DNA of 64,000 bases from Chloroflexota bacterium (GTDB lineage: Bacteria; Chloroflexota; UBA6077; JACCZL01), in NCBI GenBank assembly GCA_020845495.1, contig JADLFM010000062.1, positions 62,001 to 126,000 of the forward strand, written 5' to 3'. Both the position numbers and the translations under genes were made by a program. Below the pieces are notes generated by a model. It was not told the DNA's origin, made no database searches, and worked only from the letters and a program-made list of their open reading frames with translations. Positions 1-7,627 of the stretch are shown one piece after another (the stretch's first letter is position 1; each line of letters starts with the position of its first letter).

Positions 1-88
1 GATCACAGTGCCCCTCCTTCACGCCAGGATACCCTGTGCGCTGTCACCCATCGGGGCAGCGGCCGTGACGCTCCTCCTCTGGCCAGAT

Positions 89-118
89 CCCCTCACCCCC
101 TAGCCCCCTCTCCCGCGC
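89..118. repeat. Half copy of a GC-rich palindromic repeat
   Basis: The stretch reads as the left arm (CCCTCACCCCC-x-GCCCCCTCTCCCGCG pattern) of the palindromes at 192-247 and 14665-14720, but the right arm is missing and replaced by unrelated sequence. It lies about 75 bases from the complete copy. The rest of 1-436 shows no reading frame that I would defend as a gene; it is the region downstream of the leftward HAD gene. Confidence 0.6.
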
Positions 119-191
119 GGCACCAGGAGAGACGGCGGGGGCGCTCAGTTGGTCTCCCCCCTGACGAGCGAGGAGGCTCGGACGTCGCACC

Positions 192-247
192 CCCCTCACC
201 CCCAACCCCCTCTCCCGCGCGCGGGAGAGGGGGTTGGGGGTGAGGGG
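192..247. repeat. Perfect 28-bp-arm palindrome (REP-like element)
   Basis: Arms 192-219 and 220-247 are perfect reverse complements with no unpaired centre (CTCCCGCG/CGCGGGAG in the middle). The same family occurs at 14665-14720 and as a half copy at 89-118, all between genes. It could fold into a long cruciform or RNA hairpin and might act as a transcription barrier at the end of the leftward gene ending at 437, but there is no T-tract. Dispersed palindromes of this kind are typical of REP-type elements; no associated transposase is in the window. Confidence 0.85.
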
Positions 248-436
248 AAACACCCATAGCTCGGACTCCTCCGACGGCCGCTGGCCACGTACCGTCAGGC
301 GTCGCGCGGAGGTCAAGAACGCCATATGCTGCACCATCTGCTGAACCGCACAGATGGCCTGCCCTTTGACGTACCACGGACGGTACGGCACGTCCAGGCA
401 CTCGCACCCTTGTCACGCACCCACTCCCAGACGTGG

Positions 437-1117
437 TCAGCCCTTCCCGAGTCCAAACAGTGCCGGCAGGCCCGCGATGCTCGGCAGCAGATGGGTATGG
501 GGCGTTGCGCCGAGGGTCTCGAGACCATGTGCGCCGCTCAGCACCCCGATGACCCAGCCGGCCCGCGCGTTGCTCGCCGCCCGTAGGTCGAGCGGCGTGT
601 CCCCGACGACGGCAACCGTTCCGATGTCGTGGACGCCGAGGTCGATCGTAGCGCGGTAGATTAAGTACGGCGCTGGCCGACCCGCGGGGGCATCGTCGCT
701 GGCGAGAACCCGATCGAAGAGCGCCTGCCAACCGAGCCGCCGGACGAGCAGATCGACAAGCCCCCGATCGAAGCCGCTGGTGAGCGCCACCTTGATGCCG
801 GCGTCGTGCAGGGCCTTGATGGCCGCGCTGGCTCCTTCGATCTCGCGGACTGGCCCCTGTTCGTACTCGCGGCGCAGGGCGGCCTCAAAGACCGCCAGCG
901 CTTGCCCCGCAATCTCGTGCGCCGAGTCGGCGGATCGGTTTCGCGCTGCCAGTTCTTCGAAGACAGCGCGTTTACTGGCGCCTCGGCGCGCGGCCAGATC
1001 AGCTTCGGTGAACGGGATGTCGTACTGTCTGAGGGCGAGCCGGTACGCCTCGAGCACGGCACCCTCTTCCTTCATGGTGGTGCCGGCGAAGTCCGTGACG
1101 ACGAGCGTCGGACGCAC
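437..1117 (-). CDS. Phosphonatase-like HAD hydrolase
   Basis: A 226-residue haloacid-dehalogenase-type hydrolase. The N-terminus carries the nucleophile motif DFAGTT at residues 9-14; the D-x-A-G-T form, with Ala instead of the usual second Asp, is the signature of phosphonoacetaldehyde hydrolase and its relatives. Lys49 in GASK is placed roughly where PhnX has its Schiff-base lysine. A TSGFD motif and a late GDTPLDLRAA motif supply the other HAD loops. Family knowledge suggests cleavage of a C-P or phosphate bond on a small metabolite in the cytoplasm; the substrate is unknown, and no phosphonate transport genes are nearby. The start is a GTG (1117) preceded by AGGAGG at 1125-1130. Confidence 0.85.
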   Translation of the reverse strand: MRPTLVVTDFAGTTMKEEGAVLEAYRLALRQYDIPFTEADLAARRGASKRAVFEELAARNRSADSAHEIAGQALAVFEAALRREYEQGPVREIEGASAAIKALHDAGIKVALTSGFDRGLVDLLVRRLGWQALFDRVLASDDAPAGRPAPYLIYRATIDLGVHDIGTVAVVGDTPLDLRAASNARAGWVIGVLSGAHGLETLGATPHTHLLPSIAGLPALFGLGKG

Positions 1118-1321
1118 AGTAGAACCTCCTCTGGTAGGAACTCCCGCTCGTGAGTGCGCCTGCTGATGCGTGTTCCTGGTTGATACGGCCAGGGCTTGAT
1201 GCTCGCGAGTCCGCGACGGTCTGCGTGTTCGTCTGACTGGCCCTCGGCGACGTGGAGGATTCCAGCAGGGGCACGCTCGCCAGGCCAGCAGAGGGTGGCC
1301 TTGGACAGTCCGAGCAGACGC

Positions 1322-1663
1322 TTATTCGTCAGTTGTGCGGGCAGGGGTGAGGCGCTGGTGAGCGAGGTAGACGCGCCCGTCACACACGGGACAGAGGATG
1401 AACCGTCCGTCTGGCCGCGACACGAACAGACGCCCCTGTTCGTCGTGGTCGACGCGCGTGGGTACCCGTGAACGAATGTAGCGACCGGTCTCGTCTACGA
1501 ATCCTCCGATGTCCCAGCGCGCTCCAGGGTGGATCTCCAGCCACGCCTCGGCGGCGCGGATCTCAGCGGCAAGCTCGGCGTCGGGCTGCCAGGCTGGCCG
1601 CTCATCGGCGAAGGAAATTTCGGCGCTGCAGGTTCGGCAGGCCAGCGTGAGCGTCCAGCGCAT
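1322..1663 (-). CDS. Small CxxC...CxxC protein, function unknown
   Basis: A 113-residue protein not recognised as a named family. It has two CxxC pairs, Cys9/Cys12 near the N-terminus and Cys91/Cys94 near the C-terminus, suggesting that the ends come together on one zinc (zinc-ribbon-like). The middle is soluble, with an acidic helix and an aromatic stretch. The start at 1663 is chosen because GGAGGG lies a few bases upstream; a longer reading from 1705 has no such site. It stands alone between the HAD gene and the sugar ABC operon, all on the same strand. No function is proposed. Confidence 0.55.
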   Translation of the reverse strand: MRWTLTLACRTCSAEISFADERPAWQPDAELAAEIRAAEAWLEIHPGARWDIGGFVDETGRYIRSRVPTRVDHDEQGRLFVSRPDGRFILCPVCDGRVYLAHQRLTPARTTDE

Positions 1664-1917
1664 AAGCCCTCCGCGCGTCATGCGCGGCTGTATGGTAACG
1701 CCCACGGGCGCTCAACGGTACTCCGCGCGCGTCGGCGCCTCGGCGCCGAGGCCGGGTGATAGTCCACTGGTTCGCTGGCCGAGCGTTTCACTCCTCGGCC
1801 ATCGCCCGGATGGGTACGGTTCCCCCCTGACGGCGGGCCAAGTACCAGGACAATCATGGCAACACTGCGACATCTCACGTTGACATGCGAGCGGGCTGTC
1901 CGCGGGACATCGAGCCA

Positions 1918-2790
1918 TCAACCACGTACGGCGCCAACGGTGATGCCGCGCACAAACTGCCTCTGGAAGATCACATACAGCACGAGCGTCGGGATGAACG
2001 AGATCACAATGCCGGCGAACAGGAGACGGTACTCGCTGACGAACGAACCCTGGAAGAACAGCAGGCCGAGCGGGATCGTCCGCATCGCATCGTTCTGAAT
2101 GAACAGGTATGGGATCAGGAAATCGTTCCAGGAGCCCATGAAGCTAAACACCAGCAAGGACGTCAGCGCACCCATCGAAAGTGGCAGCATGATGTGCAAG
2201 TAGACTCCGATGTCGTTGCAGCCGTCGATGCGCGCTGCATCCTCCAGGTCTGCCGGTAGAGTCCTGAAGAACGCGCGCATCAAGAAGATGCCAAACGGCA
2301 GATGAGCTGCTACCTGCGGCAGAATGACACCCGGTAGAGAATCGAGCAATCCCATGCCACGGACCGTGCCGTACAGGGGTATCAAGATCGCGTTTGTCGG
2401 GATCGCAAGGCCGACCAGAAAGCCCAGGAAGATCCAGGTGTTCCCCATGAAGCGCAGGCGCGCGAAAGCAAAGCCAGCCAGCGACGAACACGCCAGCGTT
2501 AGGAGCACCGATGGCACCGCGATCGCCACACTATTGATGAAGTACGTGCCAAATCGCCCACGGCTCCACGCCTCGGCGTAGTTCCCCCATCGGGGCGATG
2601 CCGGAATCGAGAAAGGGTCGATAAAGATGGCATCGTTGGTCTTCAAGCTGCTCAAGACCGCCCAGGCGAAGGGGACGACCGCCAGCGCGAGCGCCATCAC
2701 CAACACTGCATGTACGGCCACGCGCCCCATCAACCCGCTGACCGCGAAGCGTTGACGGCTCGCTGGTCTGGAGATCGATCCTACGGCCAT
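1918..2790 (-). CDS. Sugar ABC transporter permease, MalG type
   Basis: A 290-residue integral membrane protein with about six hydrophobic helices. The binding-protein-dependent permease (EAA) loop reads EDAARIDGCNDIGVYLHIML about two thirds of the way in, the site where an ATPase would dock. It is the last gene of the leftward operon: binding protein, MalF-type permease, this gene. The upstream stop (2793) lies two bases before this ATG, so the two permeases are probably translationally coupled. A slightly longer start at 2817 would overlap the neighbour; 2790 has a G-rich ribosome site and is preferred. The sugar cannot be told from sequence. Confidence 0.93.
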   Translation of the reverse strand: MAVGSISRPASRQRFAVSGLMGRVAVHAVLVMALALAVVPFAWAVLSSLKTNDAIFIDPFSIPASPRWGNYAEAWSRGRFGTYFINSVAIAVPSVLLTLACSSLAGFAFARLRFMGNTWIFLGFLVGLAIPTNAILIPLYGTVRGMGLLDSLPGVILPQVAAHLPFGIFLMRAFFRTLPADLEDAARIDGCNDIGVYLHIMLPLSMGALTSLLVFSFMGSWNDFLIPYLFIQNDAMRTIPLGLLFFQGSFVSEYRLLFAGIVISFIPTLVLYVIFQRQFVRGITVGAVRG

Positions 2791-2792
2791 CG

Positions 2793-3725
2793 TCAATCCC
2801 CCCGCTCGCGCAACCACACGAACACGCCGGTGACCGAAAGAGCGAGCGCCGCCAGTATCGTCGATAATGCTGCGCCGTAGCCGACATAGATATCTTCGAA
2901 GGCACGCTTGAAGATATAGGTCGAGATCACCTCGCTCGCGTAGAACGGACCACCCTTGGTCGTCGTCCAGACCAGAGTGTAGGCCGTCAGCGAGCCGATA
3001 AACGCCCCCGAAATCAGCAAGGTTGTCACGTTGCTCAGGCTCGGGAGGGTCACATTCCTGAAGGTATGGTAGGCATTAGCGCCGTCCATTTTGGCAGCGT
3101 CATACAGCGATGGGTCGATGGCTTGCAGGCCAGCCAGGTAGATCATCATCGCAAACGGCACAGCATGCCACACGCCAGCCAGGTTGATCGCCACCAGTAC
3201 CGTGTTAGCATCTCCGAGCCAGGGGCGTGCGAGTGACGCCGCTCCGACCGCGCGCAGCACCTGATTCACGATGCCGATGTTCGGATCGTAGATCCGGCCA
3301 AAGATGATCCCCACGACCGCAAGTGACAGAACGTACGGCAGAAACAGCCCCACCCGGTAAACCGTCCGTCCACGCGTGACGCTGGCGATCAGGGTCGCCA
3401 GCAGCAGTCCGAGCGTGACCGGCAGGGTCAGGTTCATAACAAGGAACACAACGTTGTGGCCCAACGCCCGCCAGAAGATGGGGTCGGTGAACGCCTGGGT
3501 GTAGTTGCCGAGCCCGACCCAGGTCCAGGCAGGGCTCAATCCGTCCCATTGGTAGAGGCTCCACCAGACGGTCCGAAGGAATGGGCTCAAGACGAACGTG
3601 ACGTACAGAATGCCCGCAGGCAAGATGAAGAGCCACGCCGTCGGATTGATGGTGCGCTGCAGAGTGCGTCGGCGGACCCCCGACATCGAGGGCGCGGAGG
3701 CTGGTACCTGACTCACACGTTGCAT
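2793..3725 (-). CDS. Sugar ABC transporter permease, MalF/UgpA type
   Basis: A 310-residue membrane protein with about six transmembrane segments and an EAA loop, YDAAKMDGANAYHTFRNVTL, near residue 210. It forms the heterodimeric channel of a carbohydrate ABC importer with the MalG-type neighbour immediately downstream. The start at 3725 is an ATG with GAGGAG upstream. It lies 65 bases after the binding-protein gene. No ATP-binding subunit is present in this operon, as is common where one shared MsmK/MalK-type ATPase serves several CUT1 importers. Confidence 0.93.
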   Translation of the reverse strand: MQRVSQVPASAPSMSGVRRRTLQRTINPTAWLFILPAGILYVTFVLSPFLRTVWWSLYQWDGLSPAWTWVGLGNYTQAFTDPIFWRALGHNVVFLVMNLTLPVTLGLLLATLIASVTRGRTVYRVGLFLPYVLSLAVVGIIFGRIYDPNIGIVNQVLRAVGAASLARPWLGDANTVLVAINLAGVWHAVPFAMMIYLAGLQAIDPSLYDAAKMDGANAYHTFRNVTLPSLSNVTTLLISGAFIGSLTAYTLVWTTTKGGPFYASEVISTYIFKRAFEDIYVGYGAALSTILAALALSVTGVFVWLRERGD

Positions 3726-3790
3726 GCAATCTCCTCGAGGCGAGTGGCACCCGGGACCCGAGCGCCACTCGCCGAGCGCCTGCTGAGCGC

Positions 3791-5209
3791 CTACGCTTTC
3801 GGTACCTTGCCTTCGGACTTGGCCTTTTCCCAGGCTGTCTGCATCTGTGCAGCCCAGTCTTTAGTCGTCAACTGACTGCTCAGAATGCCGCCGAGCCCGT
3901 TCCAGTACACTTCGACGACGTTGCTCGGAATGACGACGCTGACGTTGTAGCCAAGTTCCTCGCCCTTGGCGATCAGCGCCAGCGCCTTGGCCGGCACCGG
4001 CTTGACGTTCGCCTTCGTGGGATCGAACGTGGTGGGGGCGGCCTGCATGAAGACCTCATTCCAGATCTTCTGCGCATCCGGACTCATGAGGAAATCGAGC
4101 CAGGTGGCTGCGAGATCCTTATCTTTCGCCTTTTGCGAGATTGAGAAGCCGCCTCCGATACCGCCAGCAATTTGCGGACCCTTCAGCGACGTGTTGATGA
4201 CCGGCGGTATGAAGTAGTCGTAGTCGAAGTTGGGATTATCCTTCTTGCTCGTCTCCATCGCCGCCAGCGCCCATGTACCGTTCGACCACATGGCGTACCG
4301 ATCCGAGGCGAAGGCTGCCTGGACAGCCGGCATCTCGAGCGCCAGCAATTCCTTCGGCAAATACTCCAAATCGAGCAACTGCTTCATCCGGTCAGCGGCC
4401 TCGATGACGGCCGGCTGGTCCCACCGGTCGTCGCCGTACAGGATCTTCTCAAAGCCGTCCTTGCCAAGCGTGCACATCAGCAAGAGGCTGAATAAGTGCC
4501 CCGGCTGTGACCGAGCCTGACCTGCCAGCGCTAACGGCTGGATGCCCGCGCCCTTGAGCGTCTTGCACAGGTTGAGGAAGTCGTCCCAGGTGGACAGCTT
4601 TACTTCGCTCACCCCGACCTTCGCCAGGAGCGGCTTGTTGTAGTAGATCGGGATGAATTCAACCTCATGCGGCACGCCCCAGATCTTGCCGTTGATCGTG
4701 GCCCGCTTCTTGGCCCAGCCGAAGACCTTCTGGAGGTTCGGAAGCTTCTGGTAGTACTCGTCCATTGCAACCACCAGGTTCGCATCGACTAGCGGCTGGT
4801 GGTATGACGGCGGGATATCGCGCTGGAAAACCTCCGGGCCAGTGTCGCCGGTCAGTGCTACCTTGATGATGTTGTTCATCTCGGCCTGATATACCCGCTT
4901 GATGTCAACCTCGGGATGTACCGCGGCGAATGCCTTCTGCATGGCATCCCACCCCTGCTCAGCGGCAGGGGTGTTCGCTTCCTGCCAGAAGACGAGGGAT
5001 TTCTTGCTACCGCTCCCGCCAGCTGAAGCTGGCTGGGCGGCAGACGGCTGGGTGGCAACTGGCTGAGAGGCGGCCGGCTGAGGAGCAGCCGGCTTATTCG
5101 GCGACGTCGCGGGCAATGGGGCAGAGCTGCAGGCGGCGATCACGGCGCCTGACGACGCACCGAGCAGGCTGAGAAACCGGCGGCGTGTGACGAAGGTTGA
5201 CCCATCCAT
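3791..5209 (-). CDS. Extracellular sugar-binding lipoprotein of an ABC importer
   Basis: A 472-residue family-1 solute-binding protein. The N-terminus has a twin-arginine signal (RRRFLSLLG) running into a lipobox ending VIAAC, so it is predicted to be exported folded by Tat and anchored by lipid outside the membrane. An Ala/Pro/Gln/Ser-rich linker follows (about residues 30-60), then the binding fold starting near KKSLVFWQE. The start at 5209 (MDGSTF) is picked over upstream in-frame starts because AAAGGGGAG precedes it and the signal peptide begins at once. It feeds the two permeases downstream and is controlled by the LacI-family gene upstream. Confidence 0.92.
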   Translation of the reverse strand: MDGSTFVTRRRFLSLLGASSGAVIAACSSAPLPATSPNKPAAPQPAASQPVATQPSAAQPASAGGSGSKKSLVFWQEANTPAAEQGWDAMQKAFAAVHPEVDIKRVYQAEMNNIIKVALTGDTGPEVFQRDIPPSYHQPLVDANLVVAMDEYYQKLPNLQKVFGWAKKRATINGKIWGVPHEVEFIPIYYNKPLLAKVGVSEVKLSTWDDFLNLCKTLKGAGIQPLALAGQARSQPGHLFSLLLMCTLGKDGFEKILYGDDRWDQPAVIEAADRMKQLLDLEYLPKELLALEMPAVQAAFASDRYAMWSNGTWALAAMETSKKDNPNFDYDYFIPPVINTSLKGPQIAGGIGGGFSISQKAKDKDLAATWLDFLMSPDAQKIWNEVFMQAAPTTFDPTKANVKPVPAKALALIAKGEELGYNVSVVIPSNVVEVYWNGLGGILSSQLTTKDWAAQMQTAWEKAKSEGKVPKA

Positions 5210-5288
5210 TGCGGTGTATGCTCCCCTTTGACGCGATGACTGATTCCGGGCGATGAATCGTGGCGACATGGCTGCGCTTGTCACACCC

Positions 5289-6353
5289 TCAGGGTGATGG
5301 GTGTGCCCCTTCCGGTCTGGGATGGCAGTGCGGCATCTGGGCGTCACTGTGCCCCGACGGAGGCGGCCCTGATGAATCGCGAATGACCAGGCGATAGGGC
5401 AGGAACTGACGGATCGGCGGACTCGTGTCCGCGGCAATTCGGCGCGCCAGCACCGCAACGGATGCCTGGCCGGCGTCGTACGAGGGCGAACTCGTGGTGG
5501 TGAGCCGGGGTGTCGTGATCGACGCTTGGGGGATGTCATCGAAGCCGACAATCGAGACATCCCATGGAACGTGCAGGCCAAGCTCGCCGGCTGCCAGCAG
5601 CGCGCCAATCGCCATGAGATCATTGCCGGCCAGCAATGCCGTGGGCGGAGCCGGCAGCGCGAGCAACTGCCTGGCCAGCGCCCGCCCCGATTGCTGGGAA
5701 TAATCGCCGAGCACCATTAGCGACGGATCGACGACCAGGCCGAATTCTCGGTGAACCTGGAGGTAGCCGGTCACCTTCTCGGGCTGGGCATCCAGCCGGG
5801 ATTGACCGACGATGAAGCCAATGCGGCGATGTCCCAACTCGACCAGGTGACGGACCGGCAGTGCCAACGTGGCCGGGTCGTTACCTATCGAGTCGAAGCG
5901 AGCGTCATCGAGGCGGCGCCCCTGGAGTACGACCGGCGCTCGAAGGTGATCGAGGACCGCGATCACTCTCGGATCCGAGCCTGACGGATAGAAGACGATG
6001 CCGTCCACCTGACGGCTGTCGAACGTCTCCAGCAGTTGGCGCTCGCGTAGGGCATCGCGGTCGCTATTGCCCAGGATGGTGGTACAGCCGATCGCCTCAG
6101 CGGCGTCTTGCACGCCACGGGCGAAGGCCGGATAGAACGGATTCATAATATCCGGGATGATGACGCCGATAGTATGCGAGCGCCGGGTGCGAAGGCTCCG
6201 CGCCAATGCATTCGGCCGGTACTTGAGCCGCTGTGCCGCGCTGCGGACCCGTTCCTCCAATTCGGGACTGACGTAACGTGTCTTGTTGAAGACATGTGAA
6301 ACCGTCGTGACGGAGACTCCCGCGGCGATAGCAACGTCCTGGACAGTGGGCAC
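5289..6353 (-). CDS. LacI-family transcriptional regulator
   Basis: A 354-residue repressor: helix-turn-helix at residues 1-25 (VQDVAIAAGVSVTTVSHVFN), hinge helix with NALARSLRT, then a periplasmic-binding-protein-like sensor domain starting at IGVIIPDIMNPFY. It begins with GTG at 6353. It is the first gene of the leftward operon and is followed after 79 bases by the binding protein. Its own promoter (6403-6431) and a 12-bp palindrome (6381-6392) just downstream of the predicted transcription start suggest autoregulation together with the transporter, with the sugar as inducer. The ligand is unknown. Confidence 0.93.
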   Translation of the reverse strand: MPTVQDVAIAAGVSVTTVSHVFNKTRYVSPELEERVRSAAQRLKYRPNALARSLRTRRSHTIGVIIPDIMNPFYPAFARGVQDAAEAIGCTTILGNSDRDALRERQLLETFDSRQVDGIVFYPSGSDPRVIAVLDHLRAPVVLQGRRLDDARFDSIGNDPATLALPVRHLVELGHRRIGFIVGQSRLDAQPEKVTGYLQVHREFGLVVDPSLMVLGDYSQQSGRALARQLLALPAPPTALLAGNDLMAIGALLAAGELGLHVPWDVSIVGFDDIPQASITTPRLTTTSSPSYDAGQASVAVLARRIAADTSPPIRQFLPYRLVIRDSSGPPPSGHSDAQMPHCHPRPEGAHPSP

Positions 6354-6380
6354 CCAGTCCGATCCTCAGGCAGAGCAAAG

Positions 6381-6392
6381 GTTTGCGCAAAC
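6381..6392. promoter_or_regulatory. Candidate LacI-family operator
   Basis: GTTTGCGCAAAC is a perfect 12-bp palindrome with the central CG step typical of LacI/GalR-family operators. It lies between the predicted -10 box (6403-6408, minus strand) and the regulator start codon, so bound protein would block early elongation or initiation. The assignment to the adjacent regulator is an inference. Confidence 0.65.
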
Positions 6393-6402
6393 GATTCGTG
6401 CT

Positions 6403-6431
6403 AGCATAGGCACGTTCCGGCGCCGTGTCAA
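6403..6431 (-). promoter_or_regulatory. Sigma70-type promoter of the LacI-ABC operon
   Basis: On the minus strand, TTGACA (6431-6426) and TATGCT (6408-6403) are separated by exactly 17 bases. The -35 box is consensus and the -10 box matches 4 of 6. Predicted transcription start is near 6396, about 40 bases before the regulator start codon. Confidence 0.7.
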
Positions 6432-6476
6432 GGCGGCAGATGCCCCACTCTGTCATCTCACCGTGGAGGACGCCCC

Positions 6477-7514
6477 GTGGTCACAGTCCAGGTAACCGAG
6501 CAGCTCTCCGACCAACTGACACAGCACGCACACGCCTGTCTCGTGGCCGGGCTGATCGGCGATGCGATGGGCACCCCCACCGAAGGTAAACTGCCCGAAC
6601 AGATCGAGGAGCAGTTCGGCTGGGTCGAGGAGTTTTCGGGAACCGGCACCGATGACTCGATCATGAAGGATGTGCTCTGCGACGCGCTGATCGAGACCGA
6701 TGGCTACGCTACCTCGGACGATTGGGCTACTCACTTGATGCGCCGGCGCGCTGATATCTTCGGCGAGAAGCGGAACCGCTTCTTCGTGTCGGTCATGCAG
6801 ATGATGCGGAAGCTCGGATCCGGCTACCTGCCGCGCGAGGCCAGCCTCGGCAATCTGCCCAGCTCGAGCTCGGCGATGGCCATCGCGCCAGTCGGCATCG
6901 TGAATGCCTGTAACCCTCGCGGCGCGGCTCAGCAAGCGCAGGAGCTTGCGAGCTTGATTCACACCAATGATGTTGGTTTTTGTCAGGACGGTGCCGTAGC
7001 GGTTGCGGCGGCGGTGGCAGCAGCGCTGACACCGGGCGCCTCCATCGACGACGTGCTTGAAGCCGCCGTCACGTACATCAAACCCGTGAGCGGCGCGGCC
7101 TTCCGCACGCTGATCGAGGATGCGCTGGCGTTGGCCCGCAGCACGGGTGATTACAAGACCTTTCGGGCGGCGTACCACGCGCGTTTCCAGCAGTACATCG
7201 CCTGCGACTCGCGCGAGACGATTCCGGCAACACTAGCACTGTGCTTGCTCGCGAATGGTGACCCGACCCAGGTCATCATCTACGGTGCGAACTTCGGCCG
7301 TGATACCGATACGATCGCTACCATGGCCGGCGCGATTTGCGGTGCACTCAAAGGCCCGAGCGCGCTCCGCGCTTCCTGGATCGAGATAGCCGAGGCGACG
7401 GCCACTCGGAATCAAACTGGGCTGGCCCGGCGGCTCATTGAGGTCGCACAGGTGAAGGCCGGCCGCGAGGCAGCCGCCTGGAGTGCGCTCGGATCGGTCG
7501 TCGCGATTCGGTGA
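6477..7514 (+). CDS. ADP-ribosylglycohydrolase family protein
   Basis: A 345-residue all-helical hydrolase. The N-terminal LIGDAMGTPTEG segment, the metal motif TDDS (residues 58-61) and the late GRDTDTIATMAG motif (about residue 278) are the magnesium-binding signatures of the ADP-ribosyl hydrolase (ARH/DraG) family. Members remove ADP-ribose from proteins or small molecules, but others in this family act on unrelated nucleosides, and no ADP-ribosyltransferase partner is nearby. The start is GTG with GGAGGA at 6465-6470. It diverges from the LacI operon, so it may share the control region, which could mean a role in sugar or nucleoside use. Confidence 0.88.
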   Translation: MVTVQVTEQLSDQLTQHAHACLVAGLIGDAMGTPTEGKLPEQIEEQFGWVEEFSGTGTDDSIMKDVLCDALIETDGYATSDDWATHLMRRRADIFGEKRNRFFVSVMQMMRKLGSGYLPREASLGNLPSSSSAMAIAPVGIVNACNPRGAAQQAQELASLIHTNDVGFCQDGAVAVAAAVAAALTPGASIDDVLEAAVTYIKPVSGAAFRTLIEDALALARSTGDYKTFRAAYHARFQQYIACDSRETIPATLALCLLANGDPTQVIIYGANFGRDTDTIATMAGAICGALKGPSALRASWIEIAEATATRNQTGLARRLIEVAQVKAGREAAAWSALGSVVAIR

Positions 7515-7550
7515 GCGACGTGTTCGTGAGCGACGTGTTCGTGAGCGACG
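7511..7550. repeat. 15-bp tandem repeat, 2.7 copies, at a stop codon
   Basis: GTGAGCGACGTGTTC occurs at 7511-7525 and 7526-7540 with a partial third copy at 7541-7550. The first copy contains the TGA stop of the ADP-ribosylglycohydrolase gene. The unit length is a multiple of three. The remaining bases to 7627 hold no gene. Confidence 0.8.
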
Positions 7551-7627
7551 AGTGGTGGCGTGGGGCGAGAACTCGCCCGCGTCGCCGCCCGTCAGCGGCG
7601 CCGGCGTCGAGGTGTGACCCGGACAGG

